A program made the translations under genes and the position numbers. A model generated the notes under the pieces. It did no database searches and had not been told where the DNA came from. It was given only the letters and a program-made list of their open reading frames with translations. This document shows positions 1-8,068 of a stretch of DNA of 64,000 bases, piece after piece. This DNA comes from Demequina subtropica (GTDB lineage Bacteria; Actinomycetota; Actinomycetes; Actinomycetales; Demequinaceae), in NCBI RefSeq assembly GCF_000971235.1, contig NZ_BBMB01000012.1:152138-216137 (forward strand). The letters run 5' to 3'. How positions within the stretch are numbered: the stretch's first letter is position 1; each line of letters opens with the position of its first letter.

Positions 1-1869
1 GTACTGCGCGTACTCCGCCTCGAAGTCGAGCTTCTCGAACGGCGTGGGGTTCTTGCGCACGTCGTAGTGGAAGGAGTTGGTGTAGTAGTCCTTGTCCGTG
101 ATGTCGGGCACCGATCCGAAGCGCTCCTTGTCGAGCCGGCAGAACCGGTCCGTGAGGCTCTCGGACGGGGTCGAGTAGACGCTCACGTGGTAGCCGGACT
201 CGGCCTTCCAGGCGGCGGCGCGGTCCCGCAGCGTCTGCAGCACGCGCAACGTGAGGGCCTTCGCCTCGGGGTTCGACTCCCACTCGCCCCCGTAGAAGGC
301 GGTCGCGACCTCGTAGAGGCCGATGTAGCCGAGCGACACCGTCGCGCGTCCGTCGCGGAACAGCGTGTCGACGTCCTCGGCCGGGGCGAGGCGCTTGCCG
401 AAGGCGCCGTGGATGTACAGGATCGGCGCGTTGCCCGGCACCGCCTCCTTGCACCGCTCGACCCGGTAGAGCACCGCATCGTGCATCGTCGCGAGGCGCT
501 CGTCGAGGAGCGACCAGAACGCGTCCAGGTCGCCCGCCGCCTCGAGGGCGATGCGCGGCAGGTTGAGGGTCACCACGCCCAGGTTCATGCGGCCCTCGAC
601 CACGTCCTGGCCGTCGGCATCCTCCCAGCCCTGGAGGAACGAACGGCAGCCCATCGGCGCCTTGAAGGAGCCCGTGAGCTCCACGATCTTGTCGTAGCTC
701 AGCACGTCCGGGTACATGCGCTTGGTCGCGCACTCGAGCGCGAGCGCCTTGATGTCGTGGTTGGGGTCGCCCTCCTCGAGGTTGACACCCGCGCGCAGCG
801 TGAAGAGCAGCTTGGGGAAGATGGCGGTGCGGCCCTCGCGGCCGAGGCCGCGGATGCGGATCTCGAGGATCGCGCGCTGGATCTCGCGCTCGTACCAGCC
901 GGTGCCCAGCCCGAAGCCCACCGAGGTGAACGGCGTCTGCCCGTTCGACGTGAAGAGCGTGTTGATCTCGTACTCGAGGCTCTGCATCGCGTCGTAGATG
1001 TCCTTGCGGGTCTTCTCGCGCGCATAGTCGGCGCGCCGGCCCGGGTCCTCGATCCACTCCTGCGCGTCGGCGATGTGCTTGGCGTAGTTGAGGTCCGCGT
1101 ACGGGGCGAGCAGCTCGTCGATGCGGTTGACGGTGCATCCGCCGTACTGGCTCGACGACACGTTCGCGATGATCTGCGAGATCTGCGCCGTAGCGGTCTG
1201 GATCGACCGCGGCGGGTCCACCTGCGCGTTGCCGATGCGGAACCCGGTCGACAGCATCGTCCTGAAGTCGATGAGGCAGCAGTTGGTCATCGGCGCATAC
1301 GGGTGGTAGTCGAGGTCGTGGTAATGGATGTCGCCCTTCTGGTGGGCGTTCGCCACGTGCGCGGGCAGCATGCGCAGGCCGATCGCCTTGCCCACCATGC
1401 CGGCGGTGAGGTCGCGCTGGGTGTTGTAGACCTCGGCGTCCTTGTTCGCGTTCTCGTGGACCACGGCCGAGTCCTTGCTCATGAGGCGCGTGATCGAATG
1501 GTTGAGGTCCATGGCCTTCGACCGCGAGAAGTCGCGGTCGACGCGGTAGTCGATGTACGCGCGGGCGACCTCGTACTCCCCCGCCTCGAGGAGCTCGTGC
1601 TCGACCACGCTCTGGATCTCGTAGATCTTGACCGCGCCCGAGTAGCGCGACGCGAGCTCGGCGTCGATGCGGGACACGAGCGCGTCGACCGCCTGCTCAT
1701 GGGCCGTCGTGAGCTCGCCGTGCACCGCCGCGTACGCCTTCGCGAGCGCGGTGCCGATGCGACGGTCGTCAAAGCGCAGCGTGCGCCCGTCGCGCTTCAC
1801 CACCCGGAGGCCGGTAGCGTTCTCCCCATCCGCCACGGCGATCGCGCGCTCCTGCTCCGTGATGCTCAT
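1..1869 (-). CDS. nrdD: Anaerobic (class III) ribonucleoside-triphosphate reductase, N-terminal 623 residues (runs off the left edge)
   Basis: Reduces ribonucleoside triphosphates to deoxyribonucleotides without oxygen, using a glycyl radical made by the NrdG activase. The start ATG at 1869 follows AAGGGGAG on the minus strand. Residues about 20-110 are an ATP-cone (RVVKRDGRTLRFDDRRI). The body carries NrdD-like stretches such as KGDIHYHDLDY followed by TNCCL, and near the edge DKDYYTNSFHYDVRKNPTPF. The C-terminal glycyl-radical loop and zinc-binding cysteines lie outside the window, so the catalytic end cannot be checked. Two NrdR boxes lie upstream. An nrdG gene would be expected just to the left. 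Presence of nrdD implies growth or survival under low oxygen. Confidence 0.93.
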   Translation of the reverse strand, partial: MSITEQERAIAVADGENATGLRVVKRDGRTLRFDDRRIGTALAKAYAAVHGELTTAHEQAVDALVSRIDAELASRYSGAVKIYEIQSVVEHELLEAGEYEVARAYIDYRVDRDFSRSKAMDLNHSITRLMSKDSAVVHENANKDAEVYNTQRDLTAGMVGKAIGLRMLPAHVANAHQKGDIHYHDLDYHPYAPMTNCCLIDFRTMLSTGFRIGNAQVDPPRSIQTATAQISQIIANVSSSQYGGCTVNRIDELLAPYADLNYAKHIADAQEWIEDPGRRADYAREKTRKDIYDAMQSLEYEINTLFTSNGQTPFTSVGFGLGTGWYEREIQRAILEIRIRGLGREGRTAIFPKLLFTLRAGVNLEEGDPNHDIKALALECATKRMYPDVLSYDKIVELTGSFKAPMGCRSFLQGWEDADGQDVVEGRMNLGVVTLNLPRIALEAAGDLDAFWSLLDERLATMHDAVLYRVERCKEAVPGNAPILYIHGAFGKRLAPAEDVDTLFRDGRATVSLGYIGLYEVATAFYGGEWESNPEAKALTLRVLQTLRDRAAAWKAESGYHVSVYSTPSESLTDRFCRLDKERFGSVPDITDKDYYTNSFHYDVRKNPTPFEKLDFEAEYAQY

Positions 1870-1935
1870 GATGGCTCCCCTTCGTGTCCCGTGATGCCCG
1901 CCGACCGCGGAGACCGGCTCCGCCAAGCGCCCATA

Positions 1936-1984
1936 ACCACAACATGTAGTGGTGAGGGCTATGCCTCAACACTAGATCTCGTGG
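1936..1984 (-). promoter_or_regulatory. Tandem NrdR boxes upstream of nrdD
   Basis: Two 16-base near-palindromes: CCACAACATGTAGTGG (1937-1952, inside the longer palindrome ACCAC...GTGGT) and ACACTAGATCTCGTGG (1969-1984). Their centres are 32 bases apart, about three helical turns. Sequence type, pairing, phasing and position 70-120 bases before an nrd gene match known NrdR repressor sites (family knowledge). NrdR represses nrd genes in an ATP/dATP-dependent way through its own ATP-cone. Confidence 0.85.
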
Positions 1985-2372
1985 TCCAGGGGGCCTGGGC
2001 CCTAGGTCCCAAAAGCGACCTCGCGGGCGCTGCTCCCCGCCCGCCGTGCGCACGGAGACGCCCGCGCCGACCCCGCACGAATCCGCCGCCCATCGGCGTG
2101 TCGCACGCACGGACGCGCCGCGGTGAGACGCAACTCACACGCAACTCCCAGGATTCCGCGCCGGACGACGACGCCCCTGGTGTCCCCGGGTACGGGTGGG
2201 GGTACGGGAAGGCGGCGCGCGCGCCGTTCGCCGTTCGGGGACTATCTGCGCATATCGGCACGCCATAGCGCAGTTATCGTTCTGCGAGTGCCTGGACGGC
2301 CCACCGACGGCGGTGGCCATGAGCCCTGCGTCGCCGTCCGTGGCCAGTCCTTGTCGCCTGCCCTGGAGATCC
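1985..2372. other. Intergenic stretch between divergent nrdD and the M15 peptidase gene
   Basis: Very GC-rich and non-coding by appearance: long open frames here are read-through of the GC-rich frames of the flanking genes. It must hold the promoter of the peptidase gene. AT-richer pieces around 2240-2280 (actatctgcg, catagcgcag, ttatcg) are the only promoter-like sequence, but no -35/-10 pair is convincing. Confidence 0.4.
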
Positions 2373-4064
2373 GTGCGCCAGAACCGTAAGACCCTCACCT
2401 GGCAGACCGCATCCACGTTCGCGGTCTGCTGCTTCCTCGGCGGCGTCGCCGTCTCGCTCGGTGTGCACGAGCACCGCGTAGGAGAAGCGGTCGAGCAGGC
2501 TCGCGAGCAGGCACGAGTGCTCGACGAGGAGCGCGCGAAGCTCGAGGAGACGCTCGCGAAGGCGCGCGAGGTGTCCCAGGTGTCCGGTGCGGTCTCCGAC
2601 GAGCAGCTGGTGGCCGACGCCGCCGCGCAGCTCACGCAGGCCGCCAGCGCCGCGGCCTACGCCGCGGAGCAGCACAACATCACGGTGAGCGCGGCGGTCG
2701 TCGCGCCGCCGACGTTCCTCAACCCCGAGGCGAGCTCCGCGACCCTCCGCGGCCCCTACGCCACCTCTCCGGTCCTCACGGTCGACGCGACCGCGGTGCT
2801 CGACGAGGTCGAGGGCGCCGACTCCGACGCGGACGCCACGCCGGAGCCCACCACGGAGGCGAGCGCGGAGCCGAGCGCCTCCGCCTCCGCCACGCCCGAG
2901 GCCTCCGCGAGCGCCGACGCGTCCGCGGGGACCGAGGACGTGCCCGAGACTGATGACGCGACCCCGACGACCGCCGCGACCGCGGCGGAGGAGGAGGCCG
3001 AGGCCCTCGCGCAGATCGTGGACGAGGCCGAGGTCGCCCAGGTGCTCCGCGGCGAGGTCGACGACCTCGAGACCGTGGCCGCCACCGTCGAGCGGCTCGA
3101 GCAGGCCGCCGCCCAGCTCGACGACGCGACGCGCCGCATCGAGGGCACCACGGCGGTCCTGGAGGCCGCGACCGCCGAGGCGACGCTCGAGCAGGCGAAC
3201 GTCTCGCTCGACAAGCGCATCGACTCCGTCCGAGCCCTCGCGGACGCGTCCAAGGCGATGATCGACGCCGTCGACGGCAAGGTGACCGACGACGCGACTA
3301 TCACGGACGTCAAGCAGGCCCGTGCGGCCCTGCAGGAGCTCAAGCGCACCGACGTCGATCGCGACGATGCCGACGCCGTCGACGCGCTCAAGGCGCAGAT
3401 CGTCACCGCCGTGGAGGACCTCGCGCAGGCCGAGGAGGCGCTCTACGACTCCCACCAGGCATGGGTGAAGAAGGAGAACAAGCGACGCGACCGCGTCAAC
3501 GCGGAGCGCACCGCGGCCTACGAGGCGGCCGTCGATGCCGCCTACGACGCCCTCACCGCGGACTACCGCACGGCCGCCAACCTCCGTCAGGACGGCTGGT
3601 CCGGCGCGCCCACCGGGGCGTCGTACAGCAACGGCTACCTCCCGAGCAGCAGCCTGTGCGAGCTCTCCTTCTCGAGCGACCACTATCTGCAGTGCTCGGC
3701 CGCCAAGGCCCTCGAGGCCGCGGACGACGACTACTACGCCCAGACCGGCAACCACCTCGGCGTCGTGTCGACCTACCGGTCCTACTCCGCGCAGGTCGCC
3801 ACCAAGGCCTCGCGCGGCTACTTCGCTGCGGCGCCGGGCTCCTCGAACCACGGTTGGGGCATGGCCGCGGACTTCTCCCCTGCCTCGGCGACCTGGATGC
3901 GTGCCAACGGCGAGGACTACGGCTGGGTCCACCCGACGTGGGCGCGCTCGGGCGGCAGGAAGCCGGAGGCATGGCACCTTGAGTTCGTGGCGCCCGGCGT
4001 CACGGTCAGCCTGCCCGACGAGCCGAACATGCTGTCGCACGTCAAGAGCTCGCTGACCGCCTGA
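2373..4064 (+). CDS. Membrane-anchored M15-family (VanY-like) D-Ala-D-Ala carboxypeptidase with coiled-coil stalk
   Basis: Predicted to trim D-alanine from peptidoglycan stem peptides outside the cell. GTG 2373 is preferred because GGAG lies at 2364-2367 and the product then begins RQNRKTLTW followed by one hydrophobic segment (ASTFAVCCFLGGVAVSLGV). Longer in-frame starts exist at 2196 and 2319. After the membrane segment come Ala/Glu-rich coiled coils (residues about 30-75 and 210-370) separated by a Thr/Glu/Ala/Ser-rich linker. The peptidase domain is the last 150 residues, with the zinc motifs NHGWGMAADF (about 492) and EAWHLEF (about 532). The charged stalk probably holds the enzyme away from the membrane (inference). 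Confidence 0.85.
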   Translation: MRQNRKTLTWQTASTFAVCCFLGGVAVSLGVHEHRVGEAVEQAREQARVLDEERAKLEETLAKAREVSQVSGAVSDEQLVADAAAQLTQAASAAAYAAEQHNITVSAAVVAPPTFLNPEASSATLRGPYATSPVLTVDATAVLDEVEGADSDADATPEPTTEASAEPSASASATPEASASADASAGTEDVPETDDATPTTAATAAEEEAEALAQIVDEAEVAQVLRGEVDDLETVAATVERLEQAAAQLDDATRRIEGTTAVLEAATAEATLEQANVSLDKRIDSVRALADASKAMIDAVDGKVTDDATITDVKQARAALQELKRTDVDRDDADAVDALKAQIVTAVEDLAQAEEALYDSHQAWVKKENKRRDRVNAERTAAYEAAVDAAYDALTADYRTAANLRQDGWSGAPTGASYSNGYLPSSSLCELSFSSDHYLQCSAAKALEAADDDYYAQTGNHLGVVSTYRSYSAQVATKASRGYFAAAPGSSNHGWGMAADFSPASATWMRANGEDYGWVHPTWARSGGRKPEAWHLEFVAPGVTVSLPDEPNMLSHVKSSLTA

Positions 4065-4102
4065 TCGCCTCGGCGTGAGGTGGCGTGGCGCCGCCGGACC
4101 GC

Positions 4103-5164
4103 TCAGGCCGCGAGCGCCCGCACCTTGCGTCCCAGGTCCGCGTCGAGCAGCGCGCCCGTCGCGCACATCACCGCGTCGGCGCCGGCCGCGCGGTAGGCCT
4201 CGTAGTGCTCCGTCGCGAGCACGCCGCCTACCCCGATGATCGCGAAGCGCGCGCCGAGTTCCTCGCGGTGGCGCGCGAGCCGCGCGGTCATCTCGAGCCC
4301 CGCCCACCGGATCGCGTCGCCGCACACGCCGGCGACCTCGCGGCCCGCACCGGGCAGCGCCTGGCCGCCTCCGGCGTCCACCAGCCGCGCCGGGAGCGTG
4401 TTGATCGCGGCGTAGCCGTCGACGATGCCGGCGGTCGCCTCCACGAAGGCCCGCAGCCGCGCATCGTCACCGAAGTAGGCGAGCTTGAGCACGAGCGGCA
4501 CGTCGCCGACCGCCTCCTTGACGGTGCCGGCGATGCGCGCGACCGAGGCCGTGTCGAAGCACAGCAGCGCGCCGGTGCCCTCGTTGGGGCAGCTGAGGTT
4601 CATCTCGAGCGCCCGCGCACCGGTCTCGACCACGAGCTTGGCGGTGGTCGCGTGGTCCGCGACGTAGGCGTCCATGCCGCCCTCCCCCTGCCGCGTGCCC
4701 TGGAACGAGGCGAGCAGGAGCTGGCCCTCCCCCGCCGCCGCGACGGCCGCCGCCATGTCCGGCTGCCATGCGTCGGGGTCCTGGGACGGCACGCCGAAGG
4801 AGTTCGAGATGCTCGTCGCATGGTCGAGGTCGTCGTCGGCGACCAGCGGTTCGACCCGGTCCGCCTCGAGCCGGCCGTCGACATGCACGGCGAGCGTGTT
4901 CGGGAAGGGATGCGACGGGTGGGCAGCGCTGCGCACGGTCTTGTAGGCCGCGATGTCGAACCCGTGCCGCAACGCCGCGGTCGTGTAGGCGGCGTCGAGC
5001 AGCGGCCCTGCGGCGATGCCGAACGGGCTGTGGAGCGCCTGGCCCAGCACCGCGTGGCGAGGAGGCGACTCCGGCAGCGGGACGCCCGGCCCGGCCATCG
5101 CGCCCGAGGGCCCGTGGGCGAGGTTGTGCTCGTAGGACTGTCGAGGGTCGTAGCACCAGGTCAC
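4103..5164 (-). CDS. Dihydroorotate dehydrogenase-like flavoprotein
   Basis: 353 residues with the FMN-binding TIM barrel of dihydroorotate dehydrogenases: AAYKTVRS near the N-terminus, the family hallmark EMNLSCPNEGTG, VLKLAYFGDD for the phosphate-side Lys, and the closing IIGVGGVLATEHYEAYRAAGADAVM. By homology it would oxidise dihydroorotate to orotate in pyrimidine synthesis, but no other pyr gene is nearby and the sequence is not a typical class 2 enzyme, so another dihydro-substrate is possible. GTG 5164 is chosen because a -10-like TAGCCT lies 8 bases upstream with no Shine-Dalgarno. It is convergent with the M15 peptidase gene. Confidence 0.8.
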   Translation of the reverse strand: MTWCYDPRQSYEHNLAHGPSGAMAGPGVPLPESPPRHAVLGQALHSPFGIAAGPLLDAAYTTAALRHGFDIAAYKTVRSAAHPSHPFPNTLAVHVDGRLEADRVEPLVADDDLDHATSISNSFGVPSQDPDAWQPDMAAAVAAAGEGQLLLASFQGTRQGEGGMDAYVADHATTAKLVVETGARALEMNLSCPNEGTGALLCFDTASVARIAGTVKEAVGDVPLVLKLAYFGDDARLRAFVEATAGIVDGYAAINTLPARLVDAGGGQALPGAGREVAGVCGDAIRWAGLEMTARLARHREELGARFAIIGVGGVLATEHYEAYRAAGADAVMCATGALLDADLGRKVRALAA

Positions 5165-5170
5165 AGTGCC

Positions 5171-5184
5171 CGAGGCTAGCCTCG
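5171..5184 (-). promoter_or_regulatory. Palindromic -10 region of the DHODH-like gene
   Basis: Perfect 14-base palindrome CGAGGCTAGCCTCG. Read on the minus strand it supplies TAGCCT eight bases before the GTG start, a leaderless-type arrangement. Because the palindrome spans the -10 it could also be a regulator site (inference). Confidence 0.45.
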
Positions 5185-5274
5185 CCCGGCGGTGCGGGAC
5201 GGGGACCTTCGGCCGCCCGCCGCCTCCCGGGCAACCCTGAGGCGGCTCCCAGCAGAACCCCCGGACAGCGTTCC

Positions 5275-5286
5275 TAGGGTCGCCCC
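5275..5286 (+). promoter_or_regulatory. Leaderless promoter -10 (TAGGGT-N6-ATG)
   Basis: TAGGGT at 5275-5280, spacer cgcccc, then ATG at 5287. There is no Shine-Dalgarno, so transcription should begin at or next to the start codon. The same spacer, cgcccc, recurs before the gene at 43959. Confidence 0.65.
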
Positions 5287-6213
5287 ATGGACACATCACC
5301 CCGCCCGCGCCGCCGCCGCTGGCGCGTCGCCGTCGCATCGATCGCAGGCCTCCTCGCTCTCGTCGCCGGCGTGGTCGGCTGGGCGCTCGACCGCTACGTG
5401 ATCGACCATGTCGAGATCGCCGACGCCTCGGCGTACGAGGCCTCCCTCGCGGAGGCGGCCGACACCACGGCGGATGATGGCGACGACACGGTCGACGACG
5501 CGCAGATCACCCTCTCGCAGCACACGTACGGCACCGGCGAGGATGCCGCCACCTACTACGTGGCCGAGATCTTGCTGACGGACATCACGCAGCTGCGCTC
5601 CGCCTTCGCGGACGACGCGTTCGGCGAGAACATCATCGCCGACCCCTCCGAGATCGCGGAGCAGGTGGGCGCCGCGCTCGCGATCAACGGGGACTACTAC
5701 GGCTTCCGTTCCGACGGCATCGAGATCCGCAACGGCGTCGTGTACCGCGACGAGCCCGCGCGCGAGGGTGCCGTGATCTACCGCGACGGCACCATGGAGG
5801 TCTACGACGAGACCACCACGAGCGCCGAGGAGCTGCTCGACGCGGGGGCGTGGCAGACGCTCTCGTTCGGACCGGCGCTGGTGGACGACGGCGCCGTCGT
5901 CGACGGCATCGACCAGGTCGAGGTCGACACGAACGTCGGCAACCACTCGATCCAGGGGGACCAGCCCCGCACCGCGATCGGCATGATCGAGGCGAACCAC
6001 TACGTGCTCGTGGTGGTGGACGGGCGCTCGGACACGAGCGCGGGCGTCACGCTCGACGAGCTCGCGCAGATCATGATCGACCTGGGCGCCACGGAGGCGT
6101 ACAACCTCGACGGCGGCGGCTCGTCGACCATGGTGAGCGACGGCGACGTGGTCAACGTGCCGGGCGGGCGCGGGCGCGAGCGCGGCACCTCCGACATCCT
6201 GTGGGTGGGCTGA
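5287..6213 (+). CDS. Phosphodiester glycosidase (NAGPA) family exported protein
   Basis: 308 residues: basic N-terminus (MDTSPRPRRRRWRV), one hydrophobic segment (about 14-35, signal anchor), then a NAGPA/DUF2233 domain. Family features visible are AINGDYYGF, FGPALV, PRTAIGM, LVVVDGR, and the C-terminal NLDGGGSSTM and RGTSDILWVG. Members of this family cleave phosphodiesters between sugars and other groups in exopolysaccharide or teichoic-type polymers. The next gene, a glycosyltransferase-GtrA fusion, starts 3 bases after the stop, so the two form an operon probably concerned with cell-surface glycans. The substrate is unknown. Confidence 0.85.
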   Translation: MDTSPRPRRRRWRVAVASIAGLLALVAGVVGWALDRYVIDHVEIADASAYEASLAEAADTTADDGDDTVDDAQITLSQHTYGTGEDAATYYVAEILLTDITQLRSAFADDAFGENIIADPSEIAEQVGAALAINGDYYGFRSDGIEIRNGVVYRDEPAREGAVIYRDGTMEVYDETTTSAEELLDAGAWQTLSFGPALVDDGAVVDGIDQVEVDTNVGNHSIQGDQPRTAIGMIEANHYVLVVVDGRSDTSAGVTLDELAQIMIDLGATEAYNLDGGGSSTMVSDGDVVNVPGGRGRERGTSDILWVG

Positions 6214-6216
6214 TCC

Positions 6217-7293
6217 ATGTGGGTGCTCATCCCGGCCTACGAGCCCGGCCCCCGGATGGTCGCGCTCGTCGAGGCGCTGCGGCCGCACCACCGGGTGCTC
6301 GTGGTCGACGACGGCTCAGGGGCAGAGTTCGGCGGCGTCTTCGCGGCCGCGTCGCGCGCGGGCGCGCACGTCCTCACGCACGACGCCAACCGAGGCAAGG
6401 CGGCGGCGCTGCGCACCGGCATGGCGTGGATGCATCGCCACCACCCCGCCGAGGGGCTCGTGTGCGCCGATTCCGACGGGCAGCATCGGCCCGAGGACAT
6501 CGAGGCGGTGGCGCGAGCGCTCGACGAGCGCGCGGCATCCGGGCTCCCACCCGCGATCGTGCTCGGTGCGCGAGGCTTCGACGGACAGGTGCCGCTGCGC
6601 TCGCGCGTGGGCAACCGAGCCGTGTCCGCCGCGACCGCCGCGGTCACCGGGCTGCGCCTCGGCGACACGCAGACGGGCCTGCGCGGGTATCCCGCCAGCC
6701 TGCTGCCGTGGGCGATCGGCGTCCAGGGCGAGCGCTTCGCGTACGAGATGAGGGTCCTCCTCGAGGCCTCGCGCGCCGGGATCCCCGTGGTCGAGGTCCG
6801 CATCGGGACCGTGTACCTCGATGGCAACGCCGGCTCGCACTTCCGGCCCGTCGTCGACTCCCTGCACGTCCTCGCGCCGGTCGCGCTCTTCGCAGCCTCG
6901 TCCGTGACGGCGTTCGTGCTCGACGCCGCGGCCCTGCTCGCGCTCGCCCAGCTCACGGGTTCGCTCGGGGTCGCGGTGGTGGGCGCACGCGCCCTCTCCG
7001 GCACGGTGAACTTCCTGATCAACCGTCGCGCGGTGTTCGGCGCACGGGGTCCGGTCGCCCGCCAGGCCGCGCGCTACACCGCTCTCGCTCTGGCGCTCGT
7101 CGGCGCCAGCTACGTCTCGCTGCTGCTCCTCACGATGCTCGGCGTGCCTCTGCTGCTCGCGAAGGTCACCACCGACCTGGGGCTCTGGGCGCTCTCGTTC
7201 GGCATCCAGCGCGCGGTCGTCTTCGCCCACCCCGCGCCGGAGCGCCGGGCCTCCGTGGTGCGGGTCTCGCCAGGAGCGCCGATGCGGAGGTGA
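6217..7293 (+). CDS. GT2 polyprenyl-phosphate glycosyltransferase fused to a GtrA-type membrane domain
   Basis: Residues 1-220 are a family-2 glycosyltransferase: VLVVDDGSG for nucleotide binding, the DxD-type CADSDGQHRPED, and TGLRGYP. They resemble DPM1-like enzymes that charge polyprenyl phosphate with a sugar. Residues about 225-345 are a GtrA/DPMS domain with four hydrophobic helices (VLAPVALFAASSVTAFVLDA, ALSGTVNFLINRRAVF, and others) that flips or anchors the lipid-linked sugar. In many bacteria these are separate gtrA/gtrB genes. It is co-transcribed with the phosphodiester glycosidase upstream. It probably supplies the sugar donor for glycosylation outside the membrane (inference). 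Confidence 0.88.
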   Translation: MWVLIPAYEPGPRMVALVEALRPHHRVLVVDDGSGAEFGGVFAAASRAGAHVLTHDANRGKAAALRTGMAWMHRHHPAEGLVCADSDGQHRPEDIEAVARALDERAASGLPPAIVLGARGFDGQVPLRSRVGNRAVSAATAAVTGLRLGDTQTGLRGYPASLLPWAIGVQGERFAYEMRVLLEASRAGIPVVEVRIGTVYLDGNAGSHFRPVVDSLHVLAPVALFAASSVTAFVLDAAALLALAQLTGSLGVAVVGARALSGTVNFLINRRAVFGARGPVARQAARYTALALALVGASYVSLLLLTMLGVPLLLAKVTTDLGLWALSFGIQRAVVFAHPAPERRASVVRVSPGAPMRR

Positions 7294-7334
7294 AGACACG
7301 CGCGGATTTGCACCAAGTCCGCTTCTCGGTTTGG

Positions 7335-7348
7335 TAAAGTCCCGAATC
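7335..7348 (+). promoter_or_regulatory. Extended -10 promoter, near-leaderless start
   Basis: TGGTAAAGT (extended -10, TAAAGT 7335-7340) ends 8 bases before GTG 7349. A possible -35, TTGCAC (7308-7313), is 21 bases away, rather far, but an extended -10 tolerates that. No Shine-Dalgarno precedes the GTG, so the transcript would have little or no leader. Confidence 0.5.
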
Positions 7349-8023
7349 GTGAGCAAAGACGCCACGATCCGCATCCTGCGCCTCATCGGCGCCTCCGTGA
7401 TCGCGTCCGCCCTGGGATTCCAGGCGTGGGCCGATCTCACCTTCGGCACGTTCACGTGGGGCCAGCTGCCCGGGTACTTCACGCCCCTCGCGAACCTGGC
7501 CGGCATCGTCGCGCTGCTGGCATCCGCGCGCGTGACCCGACCCGAGCGACGGTGGGTGACCCTCCTCCGCGTCAACTCCGCCACCTACCTGGTGGTGGTG
7601 GGCGCGGTGTACTGGGCGCTGCTCGCGCCCTACACGACCCCGTACTTCCCGTGGGCCAACGCCGTGCTGCACGGCGGCGCCGGAGCGATCCTCGTGGCGG
7701 ACTGGGTGCTCATCGGCGGCCGCAGACGGCTGCCGCTCGGCACGCTGTGGAGCGTCCTGAGCCTTCCCGCGATCTGGGTGTCCTACCTGTTCGTCCGCGC
7801 ATTCCTCGACGGGTGGGTGCCCTACCCGTTCCTCGATCCCGCGCGCGGGGCGGCCGCGATCGTCGCCACGCTCGGCGCGATCTCCGCGGTGGGACTCGTG
7901 GTGTCGGGCATGCTGCGGGTGCTCGCTGTGCTGCGCCCGGCGACGTTCTGGCCCCTGCCGCCGGCCAGGGCGAGCGTCGGCGTGGCCCCACCGAGCACGG
8001 GCGAGGGCGCTTCGGTACGTTGA
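7349..8023 (+). CDS. Pr6Pr-like integral membrane protein
   Basis: 224 residues with six hydrophobic helices. Features of the Pr6Pr family are the GYFTPLANLAGIVALL segment (family FT..SN), a conserved HGGAGAILVADWVLIG, and the C-terminal WVSYLFVRAF followed by YPFLDP. Function in bacteria is unknown. GTG 7349 is preferred from the promoter spacing; TTG 7331 is an in-frame alternative but lies inside the -10 region. The last codons overlap a TACGTT hexamer (8016-8021) that may be the -10 of the glutamate decarboxylase gene. Confidence 0.7.
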   Translation: MSKDATIRILRLIGASVIASALGFQAWADLTFGTFTWGQLPGYFTPLANLAGIVALLASARVTRPERRWVTLLRVNSATYLVVVGAVYWALLAPYTTPYFPWANAVLHGGAGAILVADWVLIGGRRRLPLGTLWSVLSLPAIWVSYLFVRAFLDGWVPYPFLDPARGAAAIVATLGAISAVGLVVSGMLRVLAVLRPATFWPLPPARASVGVAPPSTGEGASVR

Positions 8024-8068
8024 GGACGGGAGGGTGCACCCGATCACGCGTACCTGAGGAGGACGGCG

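Noticed and set aside
67..2268. A 733-codon plus-strand open frame opposite nrdD
   Set aside because: It mirrors the NrdD reading frame. The minus strand shows ATP-cone and NrdD motifs, and the plus translation has no known features.
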